Positions 43,554-51,137 of a DNA stretch of 64,000 bases are shown piece after piece. Positions within the stretch are counted from its first letter, which is position 1, and every line of letters begins with the position of its first letter. Source of the stretch: a virus. Location: the IMG/VR virus record IMGVR_UViG_3300042402_007915, positions 62,001 through 126,000 of that record; one strand, given 5' to 3'. The notes under the pieces are model-generated. The model had not been told where the DNA came from and searched no databases. It worked only from the letters and a program-made list of their open reading frames with translations. The translations under genes were made by a program, and so were the position numbers.

Positions 43554-43869
43554 AAGAATGCATCTTCACCCTAACGTTAAGAATTGCATTGACAGCCAAG
43601 AAAGCAGCAAGCAGAAAGTACAACAAGAAAGTCCAGAGATTCAAAGCAAAAACACTAAGTGCGAAAATAGCAACTGCTTGAATCGGTCCCAAGATCAAGA
43701 AGAGCATGAAGAGCAAACTACCTTCGTAGTGCAATTTCATATTTTCAGCCCTATCGCTATAAGAGTACAGAAGGAATCCTAATCCAAAATGGATGTTTAG
43801 AATAAGGTTGGAGATCGTATTGAAGACTCTGCTGACTTTCGTAAGTAGGTTGAAGTGCTCAGTTTTCAA
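43513..43869 (-). CDS. Small membrane protein, about three helices
   Basis: 118 residues from a TTG that follows GGAG by about 11 bases. Hydrophobic spans near 20-36 (ISNLILNIHFGLGFLLY), 52-73 (LLFMLFLILGPIQAVAIFAL) and 76-98 (ALNLWTFLLYFLLAAFLAV) suggest three membrane helices with a charged cytoplasmic tail. It overlaps the SPL-like gene and the next upstream membrane gene. Possible holin-like or superinfection-exclusion role cannot be tested from sequence. Confidence 0.6.
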   Translation of the reverse strand: MKTEHFNLLTKVSRVFNTISNLILNIHFGLGFLLYSYSDRAENMKLHYEGSLLFMLFLILGPIQAVAIFALSVFALNLWTFLLYFLLAAFLAVNAILNVRVKMHSYEINPSKDKDSNY

Positions 43870-44083
43870 AGTTGTTTAGCTCCTCCTGTAGTGGCATTGG
43901 GAACACGCGGTAATACAAAGAACGAGCCAAGACGTAAGGCACCCAGATCGGAGAGGCGAGGATAATCAGGAACCAGAACAGAACGATCGAGAAAGGATTC
44001 TCGTCTCGCTTGGCAGACTCAACAAGCCAACTCCAAAAGGAGAGGCACCCCCCAAGGAGGACGGACACGAACTTCTTCTGCAC
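43859..44083 (-). CDS. Small membrane protein
   Basis: 74 residues from GTG at 44083, which has a strong AGGAG site and begins 11 bases after the upstream stop; an ATG at 44119 lacks such a site. Hydrophobic stretches near 5-18 (FVSVLLGGCLSFWS) and 29-50 (PFSIVLFWFLIILASPIW). Stop overlaps the next membrane gene region. Unknown function. Confidence 0.55.
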   Translation of the reverse strand: MQKKFVSVLLGGCLSFWSWLVESAKRDENPFSIVLFWFLIILASPIWVPYVLARSLYYRVFPMPLQEELNNFEN

Positions 44084-44093
44084 GAAAGAACTC

Positions 44094-44576
44094 CTATGGT
44101 TTGTTTGGAGACCAGACATTCAGAGTCAGAGGCGACTCTAGTCTAGCCAAAGTTGAAAACCGAAGAATCTTCCCAGGAATAAGAGAACCATGAGAAGCTT
44201 GACTGATGAAATTAGTACTAAATTCTTCTCGGCAATAAATCTCTGCCGGTGTGATGCCGTCGACAAAGTCTCTGTGAATCAAAACCTTACGAGAATCACA
44301 AGTATAACTTTGTGCTACAGACCAGTAAGCAATAGGCTTGTCGTAAAAAACAAGTGAAGTATCGTGATAACCTGCACCATTAGTCGGATAGTAATTCTCT
44401 TCGGAAACAAGAAATAGACATGAACTTTGGGGTCCAGAACATCCAGAATATAAAGGCGGAACAGCGTTCGAAGAAAGGTGCTTCTCAATCCGCTCTGTAA
44501 CTTCTTGCAGAGCTTCCTCTTGGTGTTCCTGGAGGAAGAGAAGATCACGGAAACCCCACCTAGGATGGGGTTCCAT
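44094..44576 (-). CDS. Hypothetical protein, accessory region
   Basis: 160 residues from the ATG at 44576. A helical stretch (EHQEEALQEVTERIEKHL) is followed by a strand-rich, cysteine-containing body and a final LESPLTLNVW. The frame stays open upstream to a CTG at 44642 that overlaps the previous stop and would give LSLDLGVKTTYRR, faintly like the family tag; no ribosome site supports it, so it is not adopted. Function unknown. Confidence 0.55.
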   Translation of the reverse strand: MEPHPRWGFRDLLFLQEHQEEALQEVTERIEKHLSSNAVPPLYSGCSGPQSSCLFLVSEENYYPTNGAGYHDTSLVFYDKPIAYWSVAQSYTCDSRKVLIHRDFVDGITPAEIYCREEFSTNFISQASHGSLIPGKILRFSTLARLESPLTLNVWSPNKP

Positions 44577-44638
44577 TAAGTTACAAGGGAAGATAAAATG
44601 GAGCCTTCTATAAGTTGTCTTAACTCCGAGATCCAGGC

Positions 44639-45331
44639 TCAGGGGAGTGTCTGCGAATTACAAATTAAATGAATAGTATTTTTTGAATCAGGTTCCACTT
44701 CACAGAAACAAGAATCTAGTCTTACATATCCTTTTACATATGCGACCGTTGAGGGGGAATAAAATACCTTACCATTGAGTGTTATTGTCTCTTGCTCCCC
44801 CCTCGCTCGCAAGGTAGCGGGGCAGATAGCAGTAAAATAGATTGAGTGATTCTTGACGTTACATACGAGATGAATTGGATCTTCAATCTTTTCAACCCAC
44901 GCTTCCGGACGCGAAACATACCAATAATTATGCTCAGTGCCGTATCCTGGATAACCCGCAAACCCATACCACTTTGAAATACCAAGCTTTGATAAATCAG
45001 CTACAGAGTTTCTGCACTCATAAACTGAATTGGAGCTACTTACAACGGTAGGGGTTACCGTTCTTGCAAGTAAGTCGAAAAGAGTACTATGTGCGCTTGA
45101 AGCATTATCATTTATCTTTGCTCTGCAAACCTCCAAGAGAGATTCAAGAAGCTTTGACTGCGCGTCCTTGCGGACACTAAGGTAGGTTTTTGAATCCCTA
45201 ATCAAATCTGGAGAAAGAATCCTTGGCACATTAACCTTAAAAGTAACCTGAGATTGATTGGCGAGTTCCTGCTTTGTCCTTGGAAAATCAAAGCAAGAAA
45301 GCAAAGAGGCACCAATAGGGGTCCTTTCCAT
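44639..45331 (-). CDS. Hypothetical protein, possible second paralog family
   Basis: 230 residues from ATG 45331 (MERTPIGASLL), 4 bases after AAGGAGCC; the frame extends to a TTG at 45346. The middle is aromatic and Gly-rich (WYGFAGYPGYG). Near the end TITLNGKVFYSPSTVAYVKG corresponds to elements in the genes at 41511 and 42164. Six cysteines but no metal motif. Function unknown. Confidence 0.6.
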   Translation of the reverse strand: MERTPIGASLLSCFDFPRTKQELANQSQVTFKVNVPRILSPDLIRDSKTYLSVRKDAQSKLLESLLEVCRAKINDNASSAHSTLFDLLARTVTPTVVSSSNSVYECRNSVADLSKLGISKWYGFAGYPGYGTEHNYWYVSRPEAWVEKIEDPIHLVCNVKNHSIYFTAICPATLRARGEQETITLNGKVFYSPSTVAYVKGYVRLDSCFCEVEPDSKNTIHLICNSQTLP

Positions 45332-45342
45332 GACTGGCTCCT

Positions 45343-45618
45343 TCAAGCGCTAATTTCAATCGATGCGATACAATCAGTGATAGAAATAAAAAACCCAAAC
45401 CAAGTCAAGCAGAAGACCTCTTGAGGTCCTCTGGAGAAATTTGGAATGGGTGATAGTGGGTATGTGGGAAGCTCCCAGCCCCAGCCTAGAGAGTAAAGGG
45501 TACTTTCGTACTTAGCCGTAACGCGAACAGCAAATAGTAGCCGCGCTGCTTTTTGGTAGAACGCTCCTACTCGTAAATCCTTGAAGTATGGAACCTTAAC
45601 GGTCTTACCCCAGAACAT
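45343..45618 (-). CDS. Small hypothetical protein
   Basis: 91 residues, start MFWGKTVKVPYFKDLR after a GGTGG site. Basic, aromatic-rich first half; the C-terminus LTWFGFFISITDCIASIEIS is moderately hydrophobic but interrupted, so membrane insertion is uncertain. No family recognised. Confidence 0.5.
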   Translation of the reverse strand: MFWGKTVKVPYFKDLRVGAFYQKAARLLFAVRVTAKYESTLYSLGWGWELPTYPLSPIPNFSRGPQEVFCLTWFGFFISITDCIASIEISA

Positions 45619-45621
45619 TGG

Positions 45622-45960
45622 CTACCACCAATAGTCGAGACTGATTCGACCGTCTGAAATGGCATTGGCCTTAAAGATCTCATCAAGAATCTCTGGTAGC
45701 CATCGTTCGAAGAACGTAGCGTTGTCAGCTAAAGGTCTCTCTGCGAGAGAGGCAACTTCTACGGAAACAATTTGTCCGTTAGCAGTATCTTCAAAATAGT
45801 CCTCTCTCCACCTTAGGACCTCAGTCTCTGGGGGGCGGCTTGAGACGACTTTGTTCTTCTCAAGAAACTGCCTATAACACTCAACTAATTTCTTCTCGAA
45901 CTCCCAAATATCGTAAATAGTTTTAGGAGTCATCTTAAGGGCTTGGGGGTTTACTACCAT
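45622..45960 (-). CDS. Small hypothetical protein, paralog of its neighbour
   Basis: 112 residues. The ATG at 45960 overlaps the upstream stop. From MTPKTIYDIWEFEKKL to the end DEIFKANAISDGRISLDYWW it parallels the gene at 45954-46289 in length and in both termini (MTPxxxxD..EF...L, and I..AN......I....W). A local duplication. Mostly helical, acidic. Function unknown. Confidence 0.6.
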   Translation of the reverse strand: MVVNPQALKMTPKTIYDIWEFEKKLVECYRQFLEKNKVVSSRPPETEVLRWREDYFEDTANGQIVSVEVASLAERPLADNATFFERWLPEILDEIFKANAISDGRISLDYWW

Positions 45961-46289
45961 GAGATCTGTACCTCGATGAACTTCGTTTTCAAATCATTTG
46001 CTTGGATAATCCTTTCCAAGAGAATACCAAGAGAAGATTCAAAATGATTTCGACGTTTCTTCTCAAACGGAAGATAGTCGTCAAAATTCTTTGGGTTAAA
46101 ACGCTGTAAAGCACCGTTCCCGACTTCTGCAAAAGCGTAATCAAGCCAAGCATGAACTCGTTCAATAGCTGCATCGTTATACTGTCGGCCTTCTTCAGCA
46201 CAAAGATCTTTATAAGCTACAAGCAAGACCTTAGAGAAGTCGCGGTAATCAAAATAAATACCAGGTGTCATTCGAAGTTGTTCAAACAT
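45954..46289 (-). CDS. Small hypothetical protein, paralog of its neighbour
   Basis: 111 residues, ATG in a TAATG overlap. MTPGIYFDYRDFSKVLL and ERIIQANDLKTKFIEVQISW match the neighbouring gene at 45622-45960. Helical with short terminal strands. Function unknown. Confidence 0.6.
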   Translation of the reverse strand: MFEQLRMTPGIYFDYRDFSKVLLVAYKDLCAEEGRQYNDAAIERVHAWLDYAFAEVGNGALQRFNPKNFDDYLPFEKKRRNHFESSLGILLERIIQANDLKTKFIEVQISW

Positions 46290-46579
46290 TACTTGTGCTT
46301 AGTATTTTGGCGAGCTTGCTCCAGGGCCATCTGTGCTGTCAGTTGAGCTGAAAACCAGTTAGCGATGAAGGTAGCTTTTTCGACCATGTACATACTCTGA
46401 GGTACTTCAAGCTTTGGATCCATGGCCCTAATAGCTTCAATGCAACTATCCAAGAGAGAAAGCACTTGGTTGAGATGAGCAATAATGAGTGGGAATTCTG
46501 TATAGATCAAAGAATTAACGTCTGCCCAAGTGGTAGAACCCTCGGCGACCTCTTTTTGTACGTCTTGCTTAGTACTCAA
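46289..46579 (-). CDS. Small helical protein
   Basis: 96 residues. TTG start (TTGA overlap) after AGGGAC. All helical, including LIIAHLNQVLSLLDSCIEAI and NWFSAQLTAQMALEQARQN. No membrane segment. Unknown function; coupled to the membrane protein gene upstream. Confidence 0.55.
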   Translation of the reverse strand: MSTKQDVQKEVAEGSTTWADVNSLIYTEFPLIIAHLNQVLSLLDSCIEAIRAMDPKLEVPQSMYMVEKATFIANWFSAQLTAQMALEQARQNTKHK

Positions 46580-46905
46580 AACATGTCCCTAATACTCAGC
46601 TCTGCTTGCAGTACGAACCTTGAAGCTTCAGCAGTTATGACGTCACTATCTTCCCAATCCTCAAGGTCTGCAGGGACATAAGCAATGAGTTCGTAATCTG
46701 TACCTTCATTCTCATAGCCGACAATTCGGACTCTACCCAGAGTAGGAATCTCAACGATCTGTCCAGCGATGCAATAGCGCCGCAGCTTCTCATACTTAAG
46801 CCTTTCTGCCTCAAGGCCCTTTTTGAATCCAACCCTATAGCCCCCGTAGCCGGCCGCCAAGCAACCAGCTACGAGGACAAGGGATACCACTAAGGCAGTA
46901 ATCAA
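46576..46905 (-). CDS. Small membrane-anchored protein
   Basis: 109 residues, TTG start in a TTGA overlap after GGAAG. Residues 2-24 form an N-terminal membrane helix (ITALVVSLVLVAGCLAAGYG). LVAGC has the form of a lipobox, but positive residues before it are absent, so a plain membrane anchor is more likely. A basic coil (KKGLEAERLKYEKLRR) and an acidic beta domain follow. Paired with the lipoprotein gene next to it, an inner/outer spanin-like pair is conceivable but unproven. Confidence 0.55.
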   Translation of the reverse strand: MITALVVSLVLVAGCLAAGYGGYRVGFKKGLEAERLKYEKLRRYCIAGQIVEIPTLGRVRIVGYENEGTDYELIAYVPADLEDWEDSDVITAEASRFVLQAELSIRDMF

Positions 46906-47585
46906 CGACGGCTTCCAGAGCGGTAACCGCTAGAACGAGAGCCGGAAGAACGAGAAGAGCCACTAGAGCGGTATCCGCTTGAACGAGAAGAGCTTGAAGG
47001 CGTAGTCGCACGAGGAGGAGGGCTACGATTGGTAGAAGGAGTTGAATAGTAGTTGTTTGAAGGAGCGCGCCGAACAGGCTTGGAGTTCCAAGAGGTGTTG
47101 GACTTGCCGCTAGTATAATCACGATGAACGGTATAGTCAGGAGAAGAGCGATAAGAGTGGTAGGAGGTATGGGAAGTGTGTCCAGCGGACATCACGGCCT
47201 GGTAAAGAAGAAGGTCACCAAGATCAATACCGCCGGTTTGAGCGCTTACCATAGTGCTACCACCAAGGTGCTGAGTGCTGGGAGCGAGGACCGAGTGGGC
47301 TCCACAGCCTTGCGTCCTGCAAAGAAGCTCACCGATTAGAATCTCTTCACCCTTCTTCTGGCCGTAAGAGCAAAGCTGCTCTGAGCTTCGGTCGTAGTAA
47401 GGAACGCAATACGGACCTGTATAGCTTGGAGTTTTGACTCCTTCAACAATAGTGGGCGGGAACATCTTGTCAAGGTAAGTAGTGGCAAGAACGTTTGCCT
47501 GCGGAGTAGTGAGAGTTGGTTGTGACTCAGCGCAACTCATAAGAGCTGCAAGGAGAAAAAGGAGGTAGAACTTGACTTGCGACAC
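46902..47585 (-). CDS. Predicted lipoprotein with Ser/Arg/Gly-rich tail
   Basis: 227 residues from the GTG at 47585 after TTGGAG; the frame is open to 47720 but the earlier part overlaps the upstream gene. The N-terminus VSQVKFYLLFLLAALMSCAES is a signal sequence ending in the lipobox-like LMSC, so the mature protein would begin at Cys18 and be membrane-bound by lipid. The middle has paired cysteines (GPYCVPYYD, LCSYG, LLCRTQGCG). The last 70 residues are low complexity, rich in S, R, G and Y. Possible surface or superinfection-exclusion lipoprotein. Confidence 0.65.
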   Translation of the reverse strand: MSQVKFYLLFLLAALMSCAESQPTLTTPQANVLATTYLDKMFPPTIVEGVKTPSYTGPYCVPYYDRSSEQLCSYGQKKGEEILIGELLCRTQGCGAHSVLAPSTQHLGGSTMVSAQTGGIDLGDLLLYQAVMSAGHTSHTSYHSYRSSPDYTVHRDYTSGKSNTSWNSKPVRRAPSNNYYSTPSTNRSPPPRATTPSSSSRSSGYRSSGSSRSSGSRSSGYRSGSRR

Positions 47586-47616
47586 AGAGACTCCAAGTGA
47601 GAAAGAATACTGTTTC

Positions 47617-48240
47617 TTAGGTACGCTGAAGGACGTACTGATAGTTCTCGTGAGGATGATTGACGATTGATACTTTGGCTTTGGTTGGCTCCTGAATAAT
47701 CGGGACGCCGTAAAGACCAAGCTTATTCCAGAAAGGAGTCCAATAGCGTCGACTTGCAGGAAGGATTCCTACCTTTCGTTGACCGTTATAGAAATCAATT
47801 TCGCTAGTTACCCAGCCAGAGTTGATATAAAGGAGAACGATTGCTCTCCTTAAAAACTCGCTTGGAGATCTTGAAACTCGCTCTGAATTTCCAGCAGGAC
47901 ATTCACGTCCATTCCAGGCGCCGAATCCTTCAACTAAAGTTTTCAGCACCATATCTTCGTTTGGATCGTATTCATGATAAGTGATTAAGGGATCAATCAA
48001 CTCATTCTTGATAGACGGAAGTACGTGGTAACCTAAATACCCCTGCGTACAACGAGCAAAGAAGCTCTCCAGGTTCGCAGTGTAATTCACGCCTAACGAC
48101 CTGCGCCAACGCAAAAGAAACTTCTCAATAGTTTCGTCTTGAAATTCCTGGAAAGTTTGGCCGGAAAATGCCAAGGTCTTTGGGGAACCAGTTCCCCACG
48201 CCGTGCTCATCGGAAGAGTAAAGTTTAAGTTCAGGTTCAT
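47617..48240 (-). CDS. Distant member of the tagged paralog family
   Basis: 207 residues from the ATG at 48240, after GGAGGGAC; the longer frame to 48291 runs through a terminator hairpin. Tag NLNLNFTLPMSTAWG keeps the L-N-L and S-x-x-W pattern with one inserted residue. The central block is weak (EKFLLRWRRSLGVNYTANLE) and the C-terminal one (LLYINSGWVTSEIDFYN) is recognisable. About 70 residues longer than array members. Probably a founding or displaced copy. Function unknown. Confidence 0.6.
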   Translation of the reverse strand: MNLNLNFTLPMSTAWGTGSPKTLAFSGQTFQEFQDETIEKFLLRWRRSLGVNYTANLESFFARCTQGYLGYHVLPSIKNELIDPLITYHEYDPNEDMVLKTLVEGFGAWNGRECPAGNSERVSRSPSEFLRRAIVLLYINSGWVTSEIDFYNGQRKVGILPASRRYWTPFWNKLGLYGVPIIQEPTKAKVSIVNHPHENYQYVLQRT

Positions 48241-48256
48241 TGTCCCTCCATCAAAA

Positions 48257-48292
48257 GAACAGGGGAGAGGGTTACCCCTCTCCCCTGTCATG
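48257..48292 (-). terminator. Minus-strand Rho-independent terminator
   Basis: ACAGGGGAGAGGG (48259-48271) pairs perfectly with CCCTCTCCCCTGT (48276-48288) around a four-base loop. On the minus strand the stem is followed by TCTTTTG; the plus strand lacks a U-run. It ends transcription after 48307-48828 and separates the replication region from the accessory region. Confidence 0.85.
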
Positions 48293-48306
48293 ATCCAACT
48301 TTTAGA

Positions 48307-48828
48307 TCAGGTCCTAGTTCCATACTGCCCGTAAGCAGCAGGGTCTGGCGTAATCGTATAAGATGGTTCCCAGTTCTCCGACGTGTCATCGAAAGACTTA
48401 GTCGTATCTACATACGCATACACTCCAGTCACATCTGCATGCAAGGCTACCGAGTTTGGGTTCTTGGTTAGAGCCTTAGTCAGCAGCGAAGCCAAATACA
48501 TCTTACGGTCTGGATGTACATCCCAAGCAGGTGCTCCACTTGGATGACGTTCAAACCTCTCGACCTGAATACGCTGGTACTTGGAGAGATCAACCTCACG
48601 AGTAAAGGAGAACCTAAACTCAGTAAAGCGAGGAAGCTTCCTAGTATAGACGTAGAAGACCTCGGTAAGACGATCGACAGTATCTACAGTCTTCCTGAAC
48701 GTAGCACCTCCTGGTATAAGATACCTGATGGGCCTAAAGTTCTGGGGATTAGTAGCCTTGACAATCGCTTCCTGATCCGTTGCCCTGCGGCTGGCCAGAA
48801 CCTCAGCTTTTGTTTTCTCAATAGACAT
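48307..48828 (-). CDS. Hypothetical protein, perhaps abundant
   Basis: 173 residues from ATG 48828, after GGAGGAG. Mixed alpha/beta: VFYVYTRKLPRFTEFRFSF, then helices near MYLASLLTKALTKNPN and a final acidic stretch. Ends at its own strong terminator. It has no signal sequence or known motif. The gene has a strong ribosome site and private terminator, which may mean high expression. Confidence 0.65.
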   Translation of the reverse strand: MSIEKTKAEVLASRRATDQEAIVKATNPQNFRPIRYLIPGGATFRKTVDTVDRLTEVFYVYTRKLPRFTEFRFSFTREVDLSKYQRIQVERFERHPSGAPAWDVHPDRKMYLASLLTKALTKNPNSVALHADVTGVYAYVDTTKSFDDTSENWEPSYTITPDPAAYGQYGTRT

Positions 48829-48895
48829 GAACAATCTCCTCCGGGAAGCGACCAGCGCTTGCCTGTTTTGCAGTGTAGAACAAGATGACTTATTT

Positions 48896-49531
48896 TCAAA
48901 GCCCCTTGAGACGTTCTCTCAATCTTCTTAAATAGAGCCTTTTCTTCCTCCCGGCATCTACTGGGTAGGTGTGAAGTAGCTCTGCTAATTCTGTTTCTGA
49001 CATTTCAGAAGAATAGATGTCCTCCCAGTATCCGATTGGAAACATGGTCGGCTCAATTGGAAGAGTTACTTCTTCTTCCGTATTATTTTGCGTGTACTTT
49101 CTAGGGTGTACACGTTGTTTTCGTAGTAGGTCCTTGAGAGACAAAATAAAAAGCCTGGAAAGAAGGAAGGCGACTTTATGCGGCCTTATCTTTTTCCAGA
49201 ATACAAGTTGGGACCGAAAGAGTTCGGCCAATATCACACAAAGCTCCTGGTATAAATCAGAACCAGGAAGACTACTTAAGGAACGCAAGCGGCGCAAGCC
49301 GTCAGGAAAGCTCCGGAAATAAGACAGGAGCAAGCAGATGTACGGGTCTTCTCCAGAAAAGGACTTGATGCGCGAAACCCAACCCTGCAAAAACCCCTCA
49401 CAAATATGAAACAATACTGACAGGTTATGGGACTTGTCCCGAGAGGCGGCAACCCACTCTTCCCGCAAGAGGCTATGCACCTCTACGGGAAGAAGGGAGC
49501 CAACAGTCTTGTGCAGCCGCAAGACTCTCAT
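48896..49531 (-). CDS. Possible sigma-like transcription factor
   Basis: 211 residues. The central part SDLYQELCVILAELFRSQ, then KVAFLLSRLFILSLKDLLRKQ, resembles sigma-70 region 2 (the D-L-x-Q-E and the helix ending in DxLRKx). The end MSETELAELL...RKKRLYLRRLRERLKG is basic and could take the role of region 4. The likeness is in pattern only, without a full motif set, so this is a weak call. If right, it would redirect host RNA polymerase. Confidence 0.3.
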   Translation of the reverse strand: MRVLRLHKTVGSLLPVEVHSLLREEWVAASRDKSHNLSVLFHICEGFLQGWVSRIKSFSGEDPYICLLLSYFRSFPDGLRRLRSLSSLPGSDLYQELCVILAELFRSQLVFWKKIRPHKVAFLLSRLFILSLKDLLRKQRVHPRKYTQNNTEEEVTLPIEPTMFPIGYWEDIYSSEMSETELAELLHTYPVDAGRKKRLYLRRLRERLKGL

Positions 49532-49533
49532 GA

Positions 49534-49914
49534 CTAATCTTTGTAGTTTAAGGCGGCCCAGTCTTCAAGCGTCATCTTTTGGGCAAGCTTAAGCCAATCC
49601 TTTAGTCTCATGGTCACAAGCACATCGTCTCGATCATCCTGCGTTACGACAACAGGGATACGGTTCTCCTTAGAGGCCTTGATATCTTCGTGTGCTTGGA
49701 ATAAAGCCCCCTTGATATTGGTTCGCTTTCCCTTCTTGCATTCTATGTGTAAGCGAGGGATGTCGGGAGAGACAACATCCGAAGTTTCAGCACCACCTGA
49801 TCTAGTCTGGTGTAGTCCTCTTCGGAACTGAACCCCAAGTGCTTCAGATAGAATGATAGCAATAGCACGCTCAAAGTTATGACCTTTGCGTCGAACACCT
49901 GCGCCTCCTGGCAT
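49534..49914 (-). CDS. PD-(D/E)XK nuclease, Holliday junction resolvase-like
   Basis: 126 residues, start MPGGAGVRRKGHNFERAIA. An early glutamate (NFERAI), then SDVV and the strand LHIECKKGKR give the E...D...ExK core of a PD-(D/E)XK nuclease; size and the RRKGHxFER start match small resolvase-type enzymes such as Hjc. These act on branched DNA, useful before packaging. It is separated from the upstream ClpP-like gene by nine bases. Strong AGAGGAAG site. Confidence 0.7.
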   Translation of the reverse strand: MPGGAGVRRKGHNFERAIAIILSEALGVQFRRGLHQTRSGGAETSDVVSPDIPRLHIECKKGKRTNIKGALFQAHEDIKASKENRIPVVVTQDDRDDVLVTMRLKDWLKLAQKMTLEDWAALNYKD

Positions 49915-49923
49915 ATCTTCCTC

Positions 49924-50673
49924 TCAGTCCTTAAGGATTTCGGGTTTGCATTCCGTGAGAGCCGCAATAACCAAGTCTTCAATCTTGGCAAAATTCTTCT
50001 TAGGGGCGGGCTCAATAATCTCGTCAATGAGGCCAAACTTAAGTGCCTCCTTGGTTGTCATGGAGAAGTCAATGTTGTTCTCGAAATACTTCTTGAACTT
50101 CTTCTTTGACATCCCAGAGCGTTGAATAACAAGCTTCTTCAACCGCTTGGCAGTAAGCTGATACTGCCTGTAGTTAGTAGCTGCCTGGATCGGGTTGACT
50201 GTCATATTCATTGAAATGGCCTCATGCCAGAACAGTCTTGTGTTTGGGTATGCAAGACGGCAGTTGCCAGCCTGGAGGATAAGGAAGCCCGCAGATGCAC
50301 AGTCGCCCATTGCAATAGTTACAATCGGGCAAGGAGAAGATACTAGCGTGTCGTAAATAGCAAAGAATGCAGTTACGTCTCCGCCTCCCGAATTGACATA
50401 AACGTAGATCGGAAGAGTATCACTGTCCTGCTGTAGAGACCAAATCTGGGTACAAATAGCTGCGGCCAGTTGCTCGTTGAACTCTCCAGTAATCAGAACA
50501 GATCGACTTTCTCTTCCAAGGCCGACTACTGAGTTCGGCGTCCAATCCTCAGGGGCCGAAATACCTGTGATCATACCAGACTCGCTACCCTCTAGAAGCT
50601 CGGTATCTGAACCCTCATCATTTTCCGGGTCACAATCCATATTGACTTTCGTCAGAGGCCTAAAAGTTGTCAT
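49924..50673 (-). CDS. ClpP-like serine protease
   Basis: 249 residues. Catalytic triad visible: S127 in GDCASAGFL, H150 in TRLFWHEA, and D202 in NNIDFSMTTKEA, the last placed 8 residues before the A of KEA as in E. coli ClpP. VYVNSGGGDV and FGLIDEI are also family features. In cells ClpP degrades proteins with an ATPase partner; no ClpX-like partner lies nearby, so it may use the host's or work alone. A ClpP-type prohead protease is the alternative, but capsid genes are absent from this neighbourhood. About 40 extra N-terminal residues compared with ClpP. Confidence 0.85.
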   Translation of the reverse strand: MTTFRPLTKVNMDCDPENDEGSDTELLEGSESGMITGISAPEDWTPNSVVGLGRESRSVLITGEFNEQLAAAICTQIWSLQQDSDTLPIYVYVNSGGGDVTAFFAIYDTLVSSPCPIVTIAMGDCASAGFLILQAGNCRLAYPNTRLFWHEAISMNMTVNPIQAATNYRQYQLTAKRLKKLVIQRSGMSKKKFKKYFENNIDFSMTTKEALKFGLIDEIIEPAPKKNFAKIEDLVIAALTECKPEILKD

Positions 50674-51137
50674 GCTTTCTTCTCCATCAGCTCAAGGATC
50701 CGAGCGTAAGTAATGCTGTTTCTTTCACTATAAGGTATTTCAAGGAAACAGAAACCCTTGTCCAATGCTGCTCTCTTCTTCAAAGCGTCTCTCTTCTGAC
50801 CCAAAAGGTACTGACGCTCCGCCTCGTCGTATTGGACATTACCCCTATTGGTAAACTTATAGTGTTGATCTCCGTGGCACTCTATAATGACACCAAGACC
50901 TTCAATGATAAAATCGTACCTATGATTGTGGTACGGATATTCTGGGTCGACGTATCTAACATCTACCTCTTGGTAAATACCTAGAGAAGCAATAGGAGAG
51001 GCAAGAAGAACCTCCCTAACCTTCTCGTGGAATAAAGATTGGTTTGGCAAGGTCTTCGCTATCGGAGTAAGAGAAGTCCGCTTAACTGGGTCCCGCAAGT
51101 TTGCCCGCCTTGAACTCTGTGAGGGCGAGGTATCCAC
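50670..51137 (-). CDS. PD-(D/E)XK endonuclease, Vsr/DUF559-like
   Basis: 155 residues from a GTG with a GAGGG site, 56 bases inside the upstream gene; a TTG at 51098 is an alternative start. The core RYDFIIEGLGVIIECHGDQHY contains the D...ExHxxxHY pattern of Vsr/DUF559-type endonucleases, followed by RDALKKRAALDKGFCFLEIP. Such enzymes nick or cleave DNA in repair or homing. Coupled to ClpP by overlap (ATGA). Confidence 0.65.
   Translation of the reverse strand: MDTSPSQSSRRANLRDPVKRTSLTPIAKTLPNQSLFHEKVREVLLASPIASLGIYQEVDVRYVDPEYPYHNHRYDFIIEGLGVIIECHGDQHYKFTNRGNVQYDEAERQYLLGQKRDALKKRAALDKGFCFLEIPYSERNSITYARILELMEKKA

Noticed and set aside
46576-46905. Calling this protein a lipoprotein from LVAGC
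   Set aside because: No basic residues precede the hydrophobic stretch, and the segment continues past the cysteine as a normal membrane helix.
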